A stretch of 64,000 nt of DNA, from NCBI GenBank assembly GCA_914767715.1, contig OU612072.1:3288001-3352000 (forward strand). Reading direction: 5' to 3'. A model generated the notes under the pieces. That model was not told the DNA's origin. It saw only the letters and a list, made by a program, of their open reading frames with translations, and did not search any database. The DNA comes from Membranipora membranacea (taxonomy: Eukaryota > Bryozoa > Gymnolaemata > Cheilostomatida > Membraniporidae). Positions 20,543-33,600 of this stretch are shown here, in pieces (the stretch's first letter is position 1; every line of letters starts with the position of its first letter). Position numbers and translations under genes: made by a program.

Positions 20543-21987
20543 TCAACTATCTGTTAACCTATTTGCTAATCTTTGAGCTAGGCTCATGAGGTTCTGTCTG
20601 TTGTGGAACATATAAAGAGCTAAAAGTACTGATCCACCTATCCCAGCATGCTTCAGTAACTTCCTGCGACTGGTAGTTAGTGAGCCAGGTTCCTTGCCAG
20701 TTTTGTTTTCCGACTAAAACAGCAAACATTAATAATTGTGTTTTTATATTTATTTATATTATATTTCAGGAGGGATGATTTCAGTCTCTACATGGCTGGG
20801 AGCGATCATTACCACATTCCAGAATAAGTTTGGTGGAAAAGTTAAATAATTTAAAAAACAAAGTTGTGTGAGTTGTATGTTGACATGCCATGCCAACTAT
20901 ATTAGTTCAGAGAACATGGTGGTTGGAATATCAATTTTTCAAGTTAACTGCTCAAAATTCTTATTCACAGAATAAACAGGTAAACAATTTCAGTAAATTC
21001 ATAATTGTTGAAAGTTTAGAACTATTTGTCAGCAAAAGAAAAAAATCTAACAATCTCACCTCGATTTTTTGCAACGCCTGCTTCTCAACCCGAAGTTTTA
21101 TTTTATCTCCAGCTCTTCTGAACAAACTTATGACAGTCTGATGAGAGAGATTGTCCAAAAACTGCCCATTCAGCTTCATTGAAATACAGATAAATTAGTA
21201 GTTTTAGGTCATTAAAAGACAAACATCATGAACAATCTTTCTTCGGAGCCAGCAAGTTGGGTCTTACTAGGACAAGAAGCATTAGGGTTTTAAATTTAAA
21301 AGTATTTCTGGTTATGACTATGCTATGAGATTACACCTTTATCAGAATTCGATTCGACTTTGGTTTCTCATCACCAATCAGAGTGATCCAAGTTATGTGC
21401 AAATACATATCTCTTCAGTTGTTTTTGGTCACAAAGAAAATCATAAGTTCTACCTTGACGATACGATCACCAACTTCCAGGCGCCCATCTTTCTCTGCCT
21501 GTCCTCCCTTTCTTATTTTGGTTACAAATATGCCTGTGTCTTCTAAAATATATGGCTGGTCCCAACCACCGTGTATGTTGAATCCTAATCCCTCTACAAT
21601 GCAATAGTATAATAATTACTCCCATTTGCCCAACAGATCAGATACTTCATAGAATAACAACGTGATTAAATGATTGTTAAGCCATACGGAAGATCAAATT
21701 ATCTAACAGTGCATACCTCGGCCAGACTCTCCTTCAAGACAAGACAAATGCAAGCTTGCAACAACTCAGCGGGCTGATGATCTCATTGACCAGGGCATAA
21801 TTGGGTACACCATAATGTTGATCAGAAGCAACCCACAAAGTTGACCTTCTTTACCTGTTGGATGCCTAACCAGCGATACTTTAAAAAGTTTCCTCTTCTC
21901 TTGTTGAGCTGAGTGGTTGTTGGCCTTCTCAGGTGAGCAATCAGCTGACTTAGTGATGGAGTCAAGTTTGCCTGACTGAGCACTCAT
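20543..21987 (-). CDS. SYNJ2BP: SYNJ2BP/OMP25-like single-PDZ protein
   Basis: Predicted PDZ adaptor, in vertebrates anchored in the outer mitochondrial membrane. Exons: 21987-21855, 21593-21454, 21173-21060, 20713-20543; 185 residues with all phases matching. The PDZ domain covers about residues 35-128: VSLVRHPTEGLGFNIHGG with the carboxylate-binding GLGF, then WDQPYI, GIFVTKIRKGGQAEKDGRL, GDRIVKLNGQFLDNL, and LFRRAGDKIKLRVE. GFNI.GG.DQPYI and the spacing are typical of SYNJ2BP. The C-terminal tail has basic SRRKLLKH before GIGGSVLLALYMF, only about 14 hydrophobic residues and followed by 20 polar ones. The tail anchor is therefore weaker than in the 145-residue human protein. The N-terminal 40 residues are extra and low in complexity. 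It lies 460 bp downstream of syntaxin-5 on the same strand. Confidence 0.85.
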
Positions 21988-22229
21988 ATCACTGACTCAC
22001 CATCAAATTCACAGAACTAGTCACACTAACACAACTAGTCACACTCACACAACTAGGCAAACTCAACAAGAGAGTAACTACCAAGCTGCTCACTTATGAA
22101 AATGATATTTCCAAATACCACAAATTTTCGACATTGTACGGAAAGAGCATGAGAATACGATTCCAAACATAACCCAGGGGACTGCTCTCTTCTCACAGCC
22201 GATAGAGGATAAGATGTATGCAGGTTCGG

Positions 22230-22276
22230 CCTAGTCTTGTCACGTGGCCAGGTGATAAGGTTAGGTTAGGCTGTTT
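22230..22276. repeat. Possible third copy of the GTCACG micro-element
   Basis: CTAGTCTTGTCACGTGGCCAG followed by GATAAGGTTAGG resembles the ends of the elements at 10666 and 33313, but no target duplication is visible. Confidence 0.3.
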
Positions 22277-22446
22277 ATGAATTGACATTTGATACTAACC
22301 ATATGAATTGCCCTGTATGCACAAGATGAGATCTTTTTTTTATTCTTCCCGATATATTATATTCCGCACAACTGACCCAAAAATGTTTACCTTTTCTTAC
22401 AAAAATAAAATAGTTATCTGAATAATGTCATTCATCAACTCATAGT

Positions 22447-25400
22447 TTATGCAAGGAAAACAATAAATATAATGAAAAATACGATAAGAACCCCAAATAT
22501 TTTTATCATGAGCCAGCGATTGCTGGTGACTGACTGGAAATACTGTAATATCTGTGAGTGTGCCGCCTCCACATTCACATGCGCGTCCTCAACATTAGAG
22601 TCAATTCTGAAATAAACAGAAAACGTCATATTCAAATTGATTGTAAAATGGAAGAGTTGTTGGGCAAGAGTCAATTTAAAAAATATAGTAGTTGTTATGA
22701 AGTTGTCCCCTCATAACAAAAGAGCGGATAATCACAACCCTAGAAATATGGTATTAAAAGACAGTCATAGAAAAAAAAACAAGATCTGCGCAGCTTATAC
22801 ACATACGTCCAAGTTTGTATAGCGTTTTTTCATATGTTCACATGCACACCTGTATGGGATAACTGGATTACTAGGAAAAGCAATTCATATTAGAAGAGAG
22901 AAATTGCTAATTACCATACTCTAATTTGAGATTTAGAAATTAGAAAAAGATTTTCAATCTCACAAACCTTTGAACCATCTCCTCTTGTTCTTTGACCATA
23001 TGTGCGAGCTGAGAGAAGATACCTCCTAATTCTACTATAGTACTCTCTATATTCTTCATTGTATCAGCTCTGCTTTGTATGTATGTATCCTGCATGTAGG
23101 AAGATTGATTTATATATATACTAGGAAAATAAATATAAAAATACTCCATTTTTTATTATTTTATTTATGTCTTAGTACAAATATATATACTAGGACAATA
23201 GATATATAAATAATCCATTTTTATAGATACATACTAGAAGTATAGGACGGATGCCAGATCCAAACTGAAATTTCTCAGTGTAATACACACTCAAGATCGA
23301 TCCTCATCCGTAATGAGTGCTGCGTATTGATAGGTGCGTGCTGGTGGGATAACCATGTGGATGGCCTGCATACTGTGCATGGAGAGAAAACATAACCGAA
23401 CCAATACTAATATAAAAGGACCACACTATCCGTGCATATACATATACATTTACATATACATGCGAGGATGCTATATTGTTGTGGAAAGGTTGGATAATAA
23501 AACCTCACCTGATCTTCGATGAGTTGAAGCTGATCTTGTTGGAAGTGAGATCCTGCAGCACCTATGTCTATAGTTACATCTCCACCTCCTCTGGCGTTCA
23601 TCTCATCCTGCCATAGTACCGATCTCTGTCCTGCAGGCTTATCTGTAATATACCCATAAACATTGAATCTTTTACCTTTTTTAGGGCTATATGTAAAGTG
23701 ACATTAATTTGTCAAATAAAATTGTAAATAGAGGTTACATGTTTGGGGATTGTAAAAACGCTTCAAATTGATGTTTATAGGTATTATGAAAACTATGGGC
23801 TCATATTTCTACAGCCATGCAATATTTATGTATCTTATATTGTGTCAAATGATTCTGGTGTTATGATGAGTTATGATTGGTTATTAAAATCACAGTCACA
23901 AGGCATAGTTATGTTGTTACATTGGTCTAGAAATAACTAAGATATACCTTGTGCTGCTGATGCATGCAGCTGTGTGTCTGAAAATTGTTCTCTTCTTGAT
24001 TTCTCATGTTTCATGTTTTCTGTTCTCTCCTCCAAAACTGTTTTGAAATTATTTGACATACTCGCCAGTTTTGACTACAAATAGATAAAGTAATAAATGA
24101 TTACTGACAGGCCTAATTTCTGAGGCAGTAACAAGATCCCAGATGTTGAGGACATTGTATGGAATTCGAGTGGAAAGTAACTTCTCACCAACAAAGCATT
24201 TTGATAAAATATTAGAAACCAGGATCAATATACGAGTTGGATATTTCCTCAATAAGTTTTCAGCTAAACACATTGTCACAGCAGTGTAGTCCTGTGGCGG
24301 AAACAGTGCAGCCTAGAGACAGTGGCACTGCCTTCCATCAATTAAGATCAGCTCCATAGTTTAAATTATGAGATACCAATAATATTTCCTCATGGCTGGG
24401 GTATATAGTTTTTTTTCCAAATTTACCTCAAAGACTAGACACTTTAATACTTGCAGAATTATGCGCAGAAGCAAACACTTGCCCTCCCACACCATGAATA
24501 AAAGCAAGAACGACAACACAGAGGGTTACGCCAATAATAACTAATGATACATTTTTCTTTCATTTAGATGCAAGGTCAGGGTTTTCATTTATTCCCATGT
24601 ATTACCCCGTGCCCTGTCCTTCACTTAGTTTGCATTTTGTCAAGTATAATCTATGCTTCTCATTATCATAATATGCTACGTGATCAGCGAACGCAGATAT
24701 TACACTGACTGCGGTATTATCTAAACAAGAAATCAGGGTATCCTCTTGTATTTTAGAAAAAAATTATTCTCATGCTTGGGTTTTGAATCATAATTACGGT
24801 AAAAAGCTTGTGTAGGGCAAACACACAATATACCTGTAGAGATAGCACAACGCTGTTAGAATGACTCTGTAGATGTTTACCACTGCTGCCCCTCTGCTGA
24901 CGGGCCAGCTGCTGTAGCTGAGCTATCTGTCCGTTCAGACTGTTGATATCCTGCTTTACTATGTATGTAAGCTCCTGTATCTCTGCCTGCTTGTTGTCAA
25001 ATAGAGATTTCTTCTTACATACTAAAAAATAAACGAGGGTATTATGAGACAGGTTGGGCAATGGCAATCGGTCAAACAAGGCAGTATAAATTAACGCGGT
25101 GTGGTGACTATAGTAATATCCTCACATAGTGTTTTGCTTTTGAAAATTCCTGTGAAATCTTCAGCGTAGCTGATAATTGGAGGAAAATATAGTTGCAGAC
25201 TGACAAGATAGGATGAGATTATATAGACAGTCTCTTGGTTGGCTCAGAGTTATAATATTAAGTGAATAACTCAAAGATGAAACAATGTAATGTATAATGT
25301 AATGTAAAATCATCATAACGCGGCAATAATAGAAACTCAAACTCATCTGAACTTTATATTACTATGTAAGTGATGATGTTGCTACCATCATATTTCACCA

Positions 25401-26298
25401 TTTCAGAATCTTCTTGCCATCTGATATTTATAAGCCATCTGATATGAAGCACCAGTAAAGCTACTATACTTACATGCAGTGAGAGCATCAAGCTTTGTGA
25501 ATGTGTTTGCCAGATCTTTACCGATATGTCTAAAAAATAAACAGTAGACATATTAAATCTGAAATATGCGAGCCTCATCGCAGTATACTGCCTCATTCCA
25601 GACATAATCAGGAGAAGTAGGGGTTACAAACCCAGCGATAAAAACTTAGACAAGCTCGGGATAAAAAAATGAACTAATGTTTTGACTTACTTAGCAATTT
25701 TCATGAACTGCGTCTTCTGATGTAATGCTGCATTTCTTGTGGCTACTGTACCGTTTGACTGCAATAAAATAATTGAACAACTCAATAAAAAAGCATACCC
25801 ACAAATTTGAAAACTAGTGAAATTTCATGAGGGATGAATTCAGGTCACCCTGGATAATTATTGAGCATCATCACAGATCAAAATTTGAATTTTGGAAACT
25901 GTGTATTGTAAAAACTGGAGAGTACTAGCTTATTCAGAAACACATTACTTTGGGTAAATCAATATCAGTAATTAAATAAGGCCTTATCTTAGGCTAATGT
26001 AATAACTCAAGAATGATATCCTAGTTTAGAACCAAAATGCTTGGTGCAAGTGCCATGCTTTCTAACTAAATGATTCTAAATCACATACCTGAGGGGAGTG
26101 TAACATCTGCACAGCAGACATAAACTCAGAAGTTCTGTCTTTACCAGACATCCTGCCTGTGAGGGAGGCAGCTGTAGATGTAGGAGAGTTACTTCTCTGT
26201 GTATTAGTCTCTATTATAGTGGAGGATGAGCCAGGTGTATACACAGATGATACAGATGATGCTGTACCTGTGAATCTGTTCCTAGCACTGCTGTTCAT
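22447..26298 (-). CDS. STX5: Syntaxin-5 (Qa-SNARE of the ER-Golgi)
   Basis: Tail-anchored Qa-SNARE for fusion at the early Golgi. Exons: 26298-26089, 25758-25691, 25529-25474, 25021-24834, 24074-23948, 23642-23509, 23089-22968, 22606-22447; 354 residues, every phase consistent. Residues 50-64 (MSGKDRTSEFMSAVQ) match the Sly1-binding N-peptide of STX5. Next come IGKDLANTFTKL, KKKSLFDNKQAEIQELTYIV and KQDINSLNGQIAQLQ. The SNARE motif runs from DTYIQSRADTMKNIES (residue 262) through GGIFSQLAHMVKEQEE, with the central Gln. The tail is YFQSVTSNRWLMIKIF then a 20-residue membrane anchor ending VFLA, nearly identical to vertebrate STX5. A 49-residue Ser/Thr-rich extension precedes Met50 and contains RNR at 6-8; see the finding on two starts. 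Confidence 0.96.
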
Positions 26299-27642
26299 CC
26301 CAACCTACTACCTACCAATTTACTGAATCAGAGTGGGTAACACAAAAAATCCTCGCAACGACCTACACAAAACATAAAAAAGTTGGTCATGATAAAAGGA
26401 CTAGAGAGGAACATATGTTGATCACTTGGTCACCCAACTTGTTTACACTCAACATTAAGCAGCTATCACTGCCACACTGAAATTACACTGACTAAACACT
26501 GACCAAAGAGGAACTCCCTGTTTGCACCGTGAGGTGATTTTGAGTGATCTAAGTTCCACGAGGTGAGTTACGAGGTGAGTTACTAAAATTTATACACTTA
26601 CTACATTAATATTAATAACAACTCACACTTATGACTAACTAACATCATTTAACTTTAAGCCAGTTACATTAATAGCATTTGGCTGTACTAAAGAGTATGC
26701 TAGTTGTACCAGGGAGATTTCCATTCCATTCTCCCTGGTTGTACTCAGTTCACTTAAATCAAAGTTCAATATAATTAACTTTTGAAATTAAGTGAACTGA
26801 CTCAGATCAGGGAGAATGCTCAGACTGAGACTATATCAGACTCAGAGTACAACCATGATGATTGTCCATAGGCATCTGGGTTTACAAGCAGGTAAACTTT
26901 GCCATGTACATGGTCAAGAAGGGATGGGGGAGGGGGGTGGTTGATCATAGACATTGGCATAGTATGCTTGTTTGTAAATCCAGGCAGGATGCCTATCTAT
27001 CAGTATCTATCTATGAGTACAGTAAGTAATGTAACAATCAACCAAGCCAATGTTGGTTGTTGAACTCCTGGGTACAACCAGATGCTATATCCATATACTT
27101 GTAGTAATGATGTATTCTACCTAGATTTGAAGGAAGATGCCAAGATAACATACACTTTCGTTTATTTTAGCTAGAGACTTTGGTCTTGACAAAACAAGTC
27201 AACAAACAATTGTGTAGGTAGGGATTCAGAAAAAAAAACTTTTGCCAACTTAGACAGGAAATGGAGCAGCTCAGCAGTAAATAAAACAATTTGTAGACTA
27301 AATCAGAATTCTATCAATATATTTCTGATCCTGAAACAGAGTAGATTAGGCTATATAATTTTCTCCACATTGAGCCAAGTTAACTATTTTGTGAATAAAA
27401 TCAGTTTCTATTTTGAAGTAAAAAGCTGAGGTGAACAATAAGTTCTAGTTTCTTGCGGCCCTAATTCAGTTTCAGCTGACTCTTGTTTCACCATCCATTG
27501 ACACTATAGGGCAGTGCTAAATTTCATCTGAGGAAAAAGTTGGATTTTGCTTAGAACAAAAAGACTCTGCTGCTAACATCTCAAGCCAAGTGAGGTGACT
27601 GCTCAGCCTGGCACTTTAATCATTCACTCAGGAAACATCCAG
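26299..27642. other. Divergent intergenic region between STX5 and the bark-like gene
   Basis: About 1.3 kb upstream of both genes. A partial inverted repeat lies at about 26728-26820 (CTCCCTGG...AGTTCACTTAAAT against AATTAAGTGAACT...CAGGGAG). No exon is supported. Confidence 0.4.
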
Positions 27643-30600
27643 ATGGGACTGACCTATTTAGATGTCAGGCTACTTATCTTAGCTTTAGTATGTATAAAAT
27701 ACTCTGTGATAGCAACAGAATATGGTGGTGAGTTGAGGGGTGACCATACAATCAGCAGATCAGGCAGTCCCCACACTGTAACTCAGGATTTGGTCGTAGC
27801 TCCACAATCAAAGCTAACTGTTGAACCAGGCACTGAACTAAGATTCTCTCAAGGAGTTGGCTTGAGAGTACATGGAGAACTCAAGGCAGAGGTAAGATGT
27901 AACACAAAGTTACTGATTCTTTGTTATTAGCCTTTCTGTCAATCTACATCTTTTGGTACATTGGTGATTCAGCCTAGTTGCTGCTGTCAATTTCTATCCA
28001 AACCAAATATATAATTGATGATAACAACAAACCAGTTATTCAAAGTACTTTTTACACTTTGGAGTCATGATTTGCGATTCCAGAATATCTGGCTCCCAAA
28101 TGAGATGTTTATATTGTACCATGCTGTGGGTAGCAATCCATTTTCAACCACTGCCCAACCAACATGATTGATTGGGATGTTGTGGTTGATATTAGAATGC
28201 CACTACCAGCAACTTGGGCAGAGTTTGATCACTTCAACATCTTTATTATTTTTATATTACCTTGTCTCTCTCTCTCTCTCTCTGACAGGGTACTGCTGGT
28301 GAGAGGATATTATTCACAAAATCGACTGGAGGGTCTGTTACTGACACACCCCCGAGTTGGCCTCCTGACATAAGATTAGCTAACGGTAGTGATATATATG
28401 AAGGAGTAGTTCAGGTGCTGTATGGAGGAAAATGGCGTGGAATGTGTGCCAACTCTGCAAAGTAAGCGTATGCTTGAATTGTCTTTCCACAGCCCTGTCA
28501 GTGAGGCTTACATGACACCAAGGATATCATGTAAATAGGATGATCTATCTTATTGCAAGAATGAATTCAAATTTTTCTCTTACTTTGAGAAACATATTGG
28601 GATAATGTTTTGGAACGATCACTCAATCAATTCTTGTACCGCCAACTTACAGGTTGACTGTCTTATTTCCGTCATCATAGTTATTGCAAATTTTGATTAT
28701 CTGTTTTTTCAGTTGGACAGCCTCGGATACAATGGTGGTTTGTAGGCAGCTCGGGTTTGGCTCCCCGACCAATGACTATTTCACATATAACTTCACTGCT
28801 ACAGATTATCACAAGTTTATAGCGATTTCTCAGCCTAACTGTACGGGCAGCGAGGCTAAGCTACTGGATTGTCCGGGAGCCCAGGCTCCTCAATACAGTA
28901 GTCAGATTTGTCGTGAGTTGATACTCTCTCTCTCTTTTCAAACACTTTTTTCTCACTGAGCTTCAGGGTTTTTTACTCAACTATAAGAAAATCTGGTAAA
29001 ATGTTATGATATATCAACATATTCAGAAAATTCTATTACGTGTAACTCTTTCTCTGAAGTTTTACAGTTAAAAAAACTCATGTTCCAATCTAATTGTATA
29101 TTGTCTACATCATATGCGTGCGCAACTTTTACCCAACCGTGTTGCATTCTCAATATCCACAATCCAGGAGATCAGAGAAGTTTATATCTAAAGTGTCAAG
29201 GTGTACGGTCAGATGTGGCTCAAGGTCGTTGGAAGGGCATACAGTTATATAACACAACATACAGGCCAAACTATGAACCAGGAAACTCTCTCAATGAATC
29301 AACGAGTAGTCTGAAATATGTAGATATCCTTTACGCAGGTATGTGGGAACTACTCAGTTAATCAGTATCAGCGTCAAGTTGTGACTGCTTATGGCCCTGT
29401 CTAAGATTAGTATTTATCTCCAAATACTTCATTATTGTGAGAAGACTGGTTTTTTATGTTCAAGATGAGTTTTATAACTAGGTAATATGAAGTGGATACG
29501 AGATAATGATACGGTTGGAATACAATTACCAGAATAAAGGAAGAGTTGTGTCCTCACTAAGAAAGAGCAGAAAACTATGAATGGATAAAGCTTGCGCTTA
29601 TTATTCCATTAAGCTGGTTAATGAGAGAAGCTTAATTTGAAACTACATCATTATATGACTCTCATCCATTTTCAGAAGGGAACAACACTTTTAGACTGTC
29701 ATAACACTAAGTCATCATCTTTATTACAGGAGTGACAGAAGATTTATCACCTACAGCTGCTATCTCAGCCTCACCTTATGTTCCCAGACTAGAAAACATC
29801 AGGATAATGTTCAGCGCTTATGATGCCATCAACTACACTGATATCAATAGTACTACTATTATAAAGAGTTCAGAGGTCGCTCATAACAGAGGTTTGTGAG
29901 AGCATTTTATTCATTTTCATACAAAAGCTAAAGGTGACAAATATTTATTTATGGAATACGCTGTTATGAAAAATAAACTGATAGGATAAGTTAAAAGAAC
30001 CTGTTTGACTCGGTAGGACCTTGAGGGCCAATTAAGTTTCAAATTTTTTTTTGCTTAGCCAAGCTTATCCAATCAAGTCCAGCAGAAATAACATCTCCTC
30101 TAAGATTTTTGGGATAAAACTGAGCGAACTCAATCATAGTCAAATAAGTTTAGAAATTGTAAAACTCAATCACAATATACTTGAGTTGGATTTGGAAAGC
30201 AGTACCCGACACCAGAGAGTTTGGGTCCCAAACTCCCTACTGACACAGATATATAACGTCCGTTTTCCATGTTTTGTGCTTGTTGATTGACATAATCGTT
30301 AATCTTTTCATGCAGGTCACGGTTTGAATGTGACGACGAGTTTTGGACGAGTTCGGATAGATGATTCAGACTTCCATGATAACGAGGGGAACGGCCTGTA
30401 CGTGAGGACTGTAGATAAGATATACAGGCGATGGGAGTGGAGGACCGGAGATTTCTGTACTAGTCCTCCATCGTCATCCTTCCCTCAGCTCTATACTGGT
30501 ACAGCTCCGTCAGGGAACACCAGATGTCCCAAGGTGAGTATGATCACAATGATATCAAGAAATACTATTAGCATGTGTATCTCTGATATTAAGGGTCAAT

Positions 30601-33600
30601 GTAGACTAAGAACCTAACATGTGCCCGTGCCCACCACTAATAATAATAAGTTGACTTCATGTTGGCACACCAAATTCCTTTTGAAGACACTTAGACTATC
30701 TGACTTGATATTGATCATCGACATGCAATAGTACATCGCATGAGCAGTGTGGAATATGAATAGAATCAAAAATATTCTGTGAAGTTATCATTAAATGAAC
30801 AAGTCGGACACTCACTATATAATTTGACTGGTTTGTGCGAACATTATCAAAATTTTGTTCCTAAGTCTGTAGAATTATATTTAATTTGATGGACCTCTTT
30901 TCAATCAATGAATATTTACTTTTGATCAGTATGAAACTTGCATGCTGGCTTCTTTGCTCATTCCCGACATAAATGATGTTGTATTTCATCATCCACTTTT
31001 ATTGAAAGCAGTGAAACTTGAGTTTTTATTATTTAAGCTGATTTATTTTGTAGAAATTTACAGCGTTTAATGGGCACTATCTGACCATCGCACTGTTAGA
31101 GATGGAGACAGATCCTATAGTCGATGATGCTACCTTGGTTCTCTATAATGGTGACTGTCTAAGTGTCGGGTGTCCCAGCAGCCAGGCCACAAATCTAACT
31201 ACATGGAAGCTTGAGAACCTAGGTAAGTCAGATCTTGACTAATTATAATGATGATAGTATCTGTCAGATATCTATTGTTCAGTATATCACCAAATTAAAT
31301 GAAGTCGTGATACTCATTGATGTCACAAATTCTGTAATTAGAATAAAAACTTATAAAAATTTCTTATAATGGAAACTTGCCTTCATGTTTAACATTCACT
31401 TATTGTTAATTTTCCTTTGTTCACCATTATAGAATCTGGTAAGTTGCTGCAGTTAGCTCAACGCAGGGTGTTTGGGAAATCATTCAGAATTTTTAGATTG
31501 GCATCTTCAGAGATAATCATGCTTTCTTTTTTTATTCTCAACCCAACGCTTCCATTCTGCCCACCGAAAATCAGCTTCTGATGCTTTAAATGAGACAACG
31601 ATAGTATAGACTGACTCACGATGTGAAGTGATGATGTCTAACTAGTCAATCAGGCAAATAAATATGGTTTATGACCATATCAAATGATTTTGAACTTTGA
31701 AATCTAGATATTATTAGCTTGTCTAGTTTGCTACAGACGCCACTCTTGCGGTTCAAAGTCTTATTAAATAAGCTGGAATTTGGCGGAATATTGTAGTTTT
31801 CAGGTATTATACCACAATTAACTCTCTCATTGATTAAGTATGCCTCTGTGGGTACTTTACATTCACATTTAGAGTTTTGGGGTGTTAAATTACGCTTCAT
31901 CTTTTCTCAGGTACGATAGGATTACCTCAGTCTCAAGTCACCACACAAAATTCTGTAACTATAGAGTTTCTTCTCGGATCTATATACAAACACGCAGACT
32001 GTGCCATTGTACCGGGATGTGTGAGATTCGTACTTCTAATATCCAGTTACCCCAGTAAGTTCAGTACAATGAGCTATGTAATCAGGGAGTTTGGGATATA
32101 TGTAATCAGGGAGTTTGGGACTCTCTGACGTAATCAACCGTATTACTTTTTTGCTTAAGAAGTTGTCCACCTATTGGCCATGAGTAGACAATTATGAATT
32201 CTTTTTCACCTTTATGAAGTGAGGAAGTTGTACTCTCTCTTTTTGATGCGGTATACTATTGTCATGGGTGTTACTAATAGTTCATATTTCTGTTGTATTT
32301 CATGTGATATCTCATCAGAGATCATAGATGTATGTCCATATGGCCCCTGCTGTCATGATAATGACATACAATGTGGGTATGCAATGAGGTGAACAACTCT
32401 TGTTTTTCTGTAATCTCATTGCACGATGCTTGTTATTGATTTTCTTCTCTCACTTTTTTAGGCGCCCCAAGTGATGATGTCATTCTGACCAATGTAAGAG
32501 CCAACGACAACAACCTGCATGGAGCCCTTATTGAAAATCCTCGAAGCTTTATCAAGGTAAGCCATTATTACTCCAGTTTATTGGTTTGAAATCATTCCCA
32601 TGTAACTTTCATCAAGATAAGTTTGGCAATTGAACTTGTCATGAATTATGTTTTTCTTGCATGGTTTTTCCTTTGGACTATTACCAACAAACATTTTTCG
32701 AGCTCTAACTAATAAGTCATCTTACTTTCAGGTGACAGGAAGTGAGTTTTCTGGGAATGACTATGGGGCGGGGTTTAGAATAAGAGGCGGAGCTTGTGAT
32801 GTAGATATGAGTGATACAGTGATGGATAACAATGCTCAGTCTGGGATGAATATAACATACTCAGGAGGTCGTAGAATTCTACAGAACGTCAAAACGCGAC
32901 ATAATCGAGGATTAGGAATGTATATAGATTACATACATGAGTATAAAACACGAGAAGAAAGGCATCAGAAATCTGAGCTTATCGCTGTCACTATAGAGGT
33001 AAGGTCTTTAGCGGCTCAAAGTTTGATTCGCTGCTCTGTATCTATACTGGAACCCCACCGGCCTTTCTATAGCGTAATTTTAATCTTATGTGAAATCCAA
33101 TTTGTAAAAAACAATTCAGATAGTTTGATAACAAGACTCAAATGCCACTGAAATTTTAGGCCCCTCCTGACTACTCTGGCTATAAATCTAATAGTAATGC
33201 CTAATACAAGATATGTATGTCAACTGGCATATATATTATTATCAAACAATGTGTGTGTGTAAATCCAAATGGATCTTGCTTGCACGTGACATTGGAAGTG
33301 TTATATCTACTTAGTCCTGTCACGCGGCTATTTTTTGGTTTGAGGAAGCTGCGTGACAAGGCTAATATCTACTTGATAAAGCATCACCAATTATTATTTT
33401 AGCATAGATTGTACCATCATTTTTGAGTAATCTATGTACATAGTTTTGATGATTTCTTTTGTAGGATAATTACGGTATAGGATTGAGAGTAGGTAACTAC
33501 TGTGCTGACTCCTTACTCAGTATTAACAGCTCATCAGTTATATCGAGGAATAGAGCACAGGGGATACAAGTTATATCATGTTACGGACAGGCGTCTGGTG

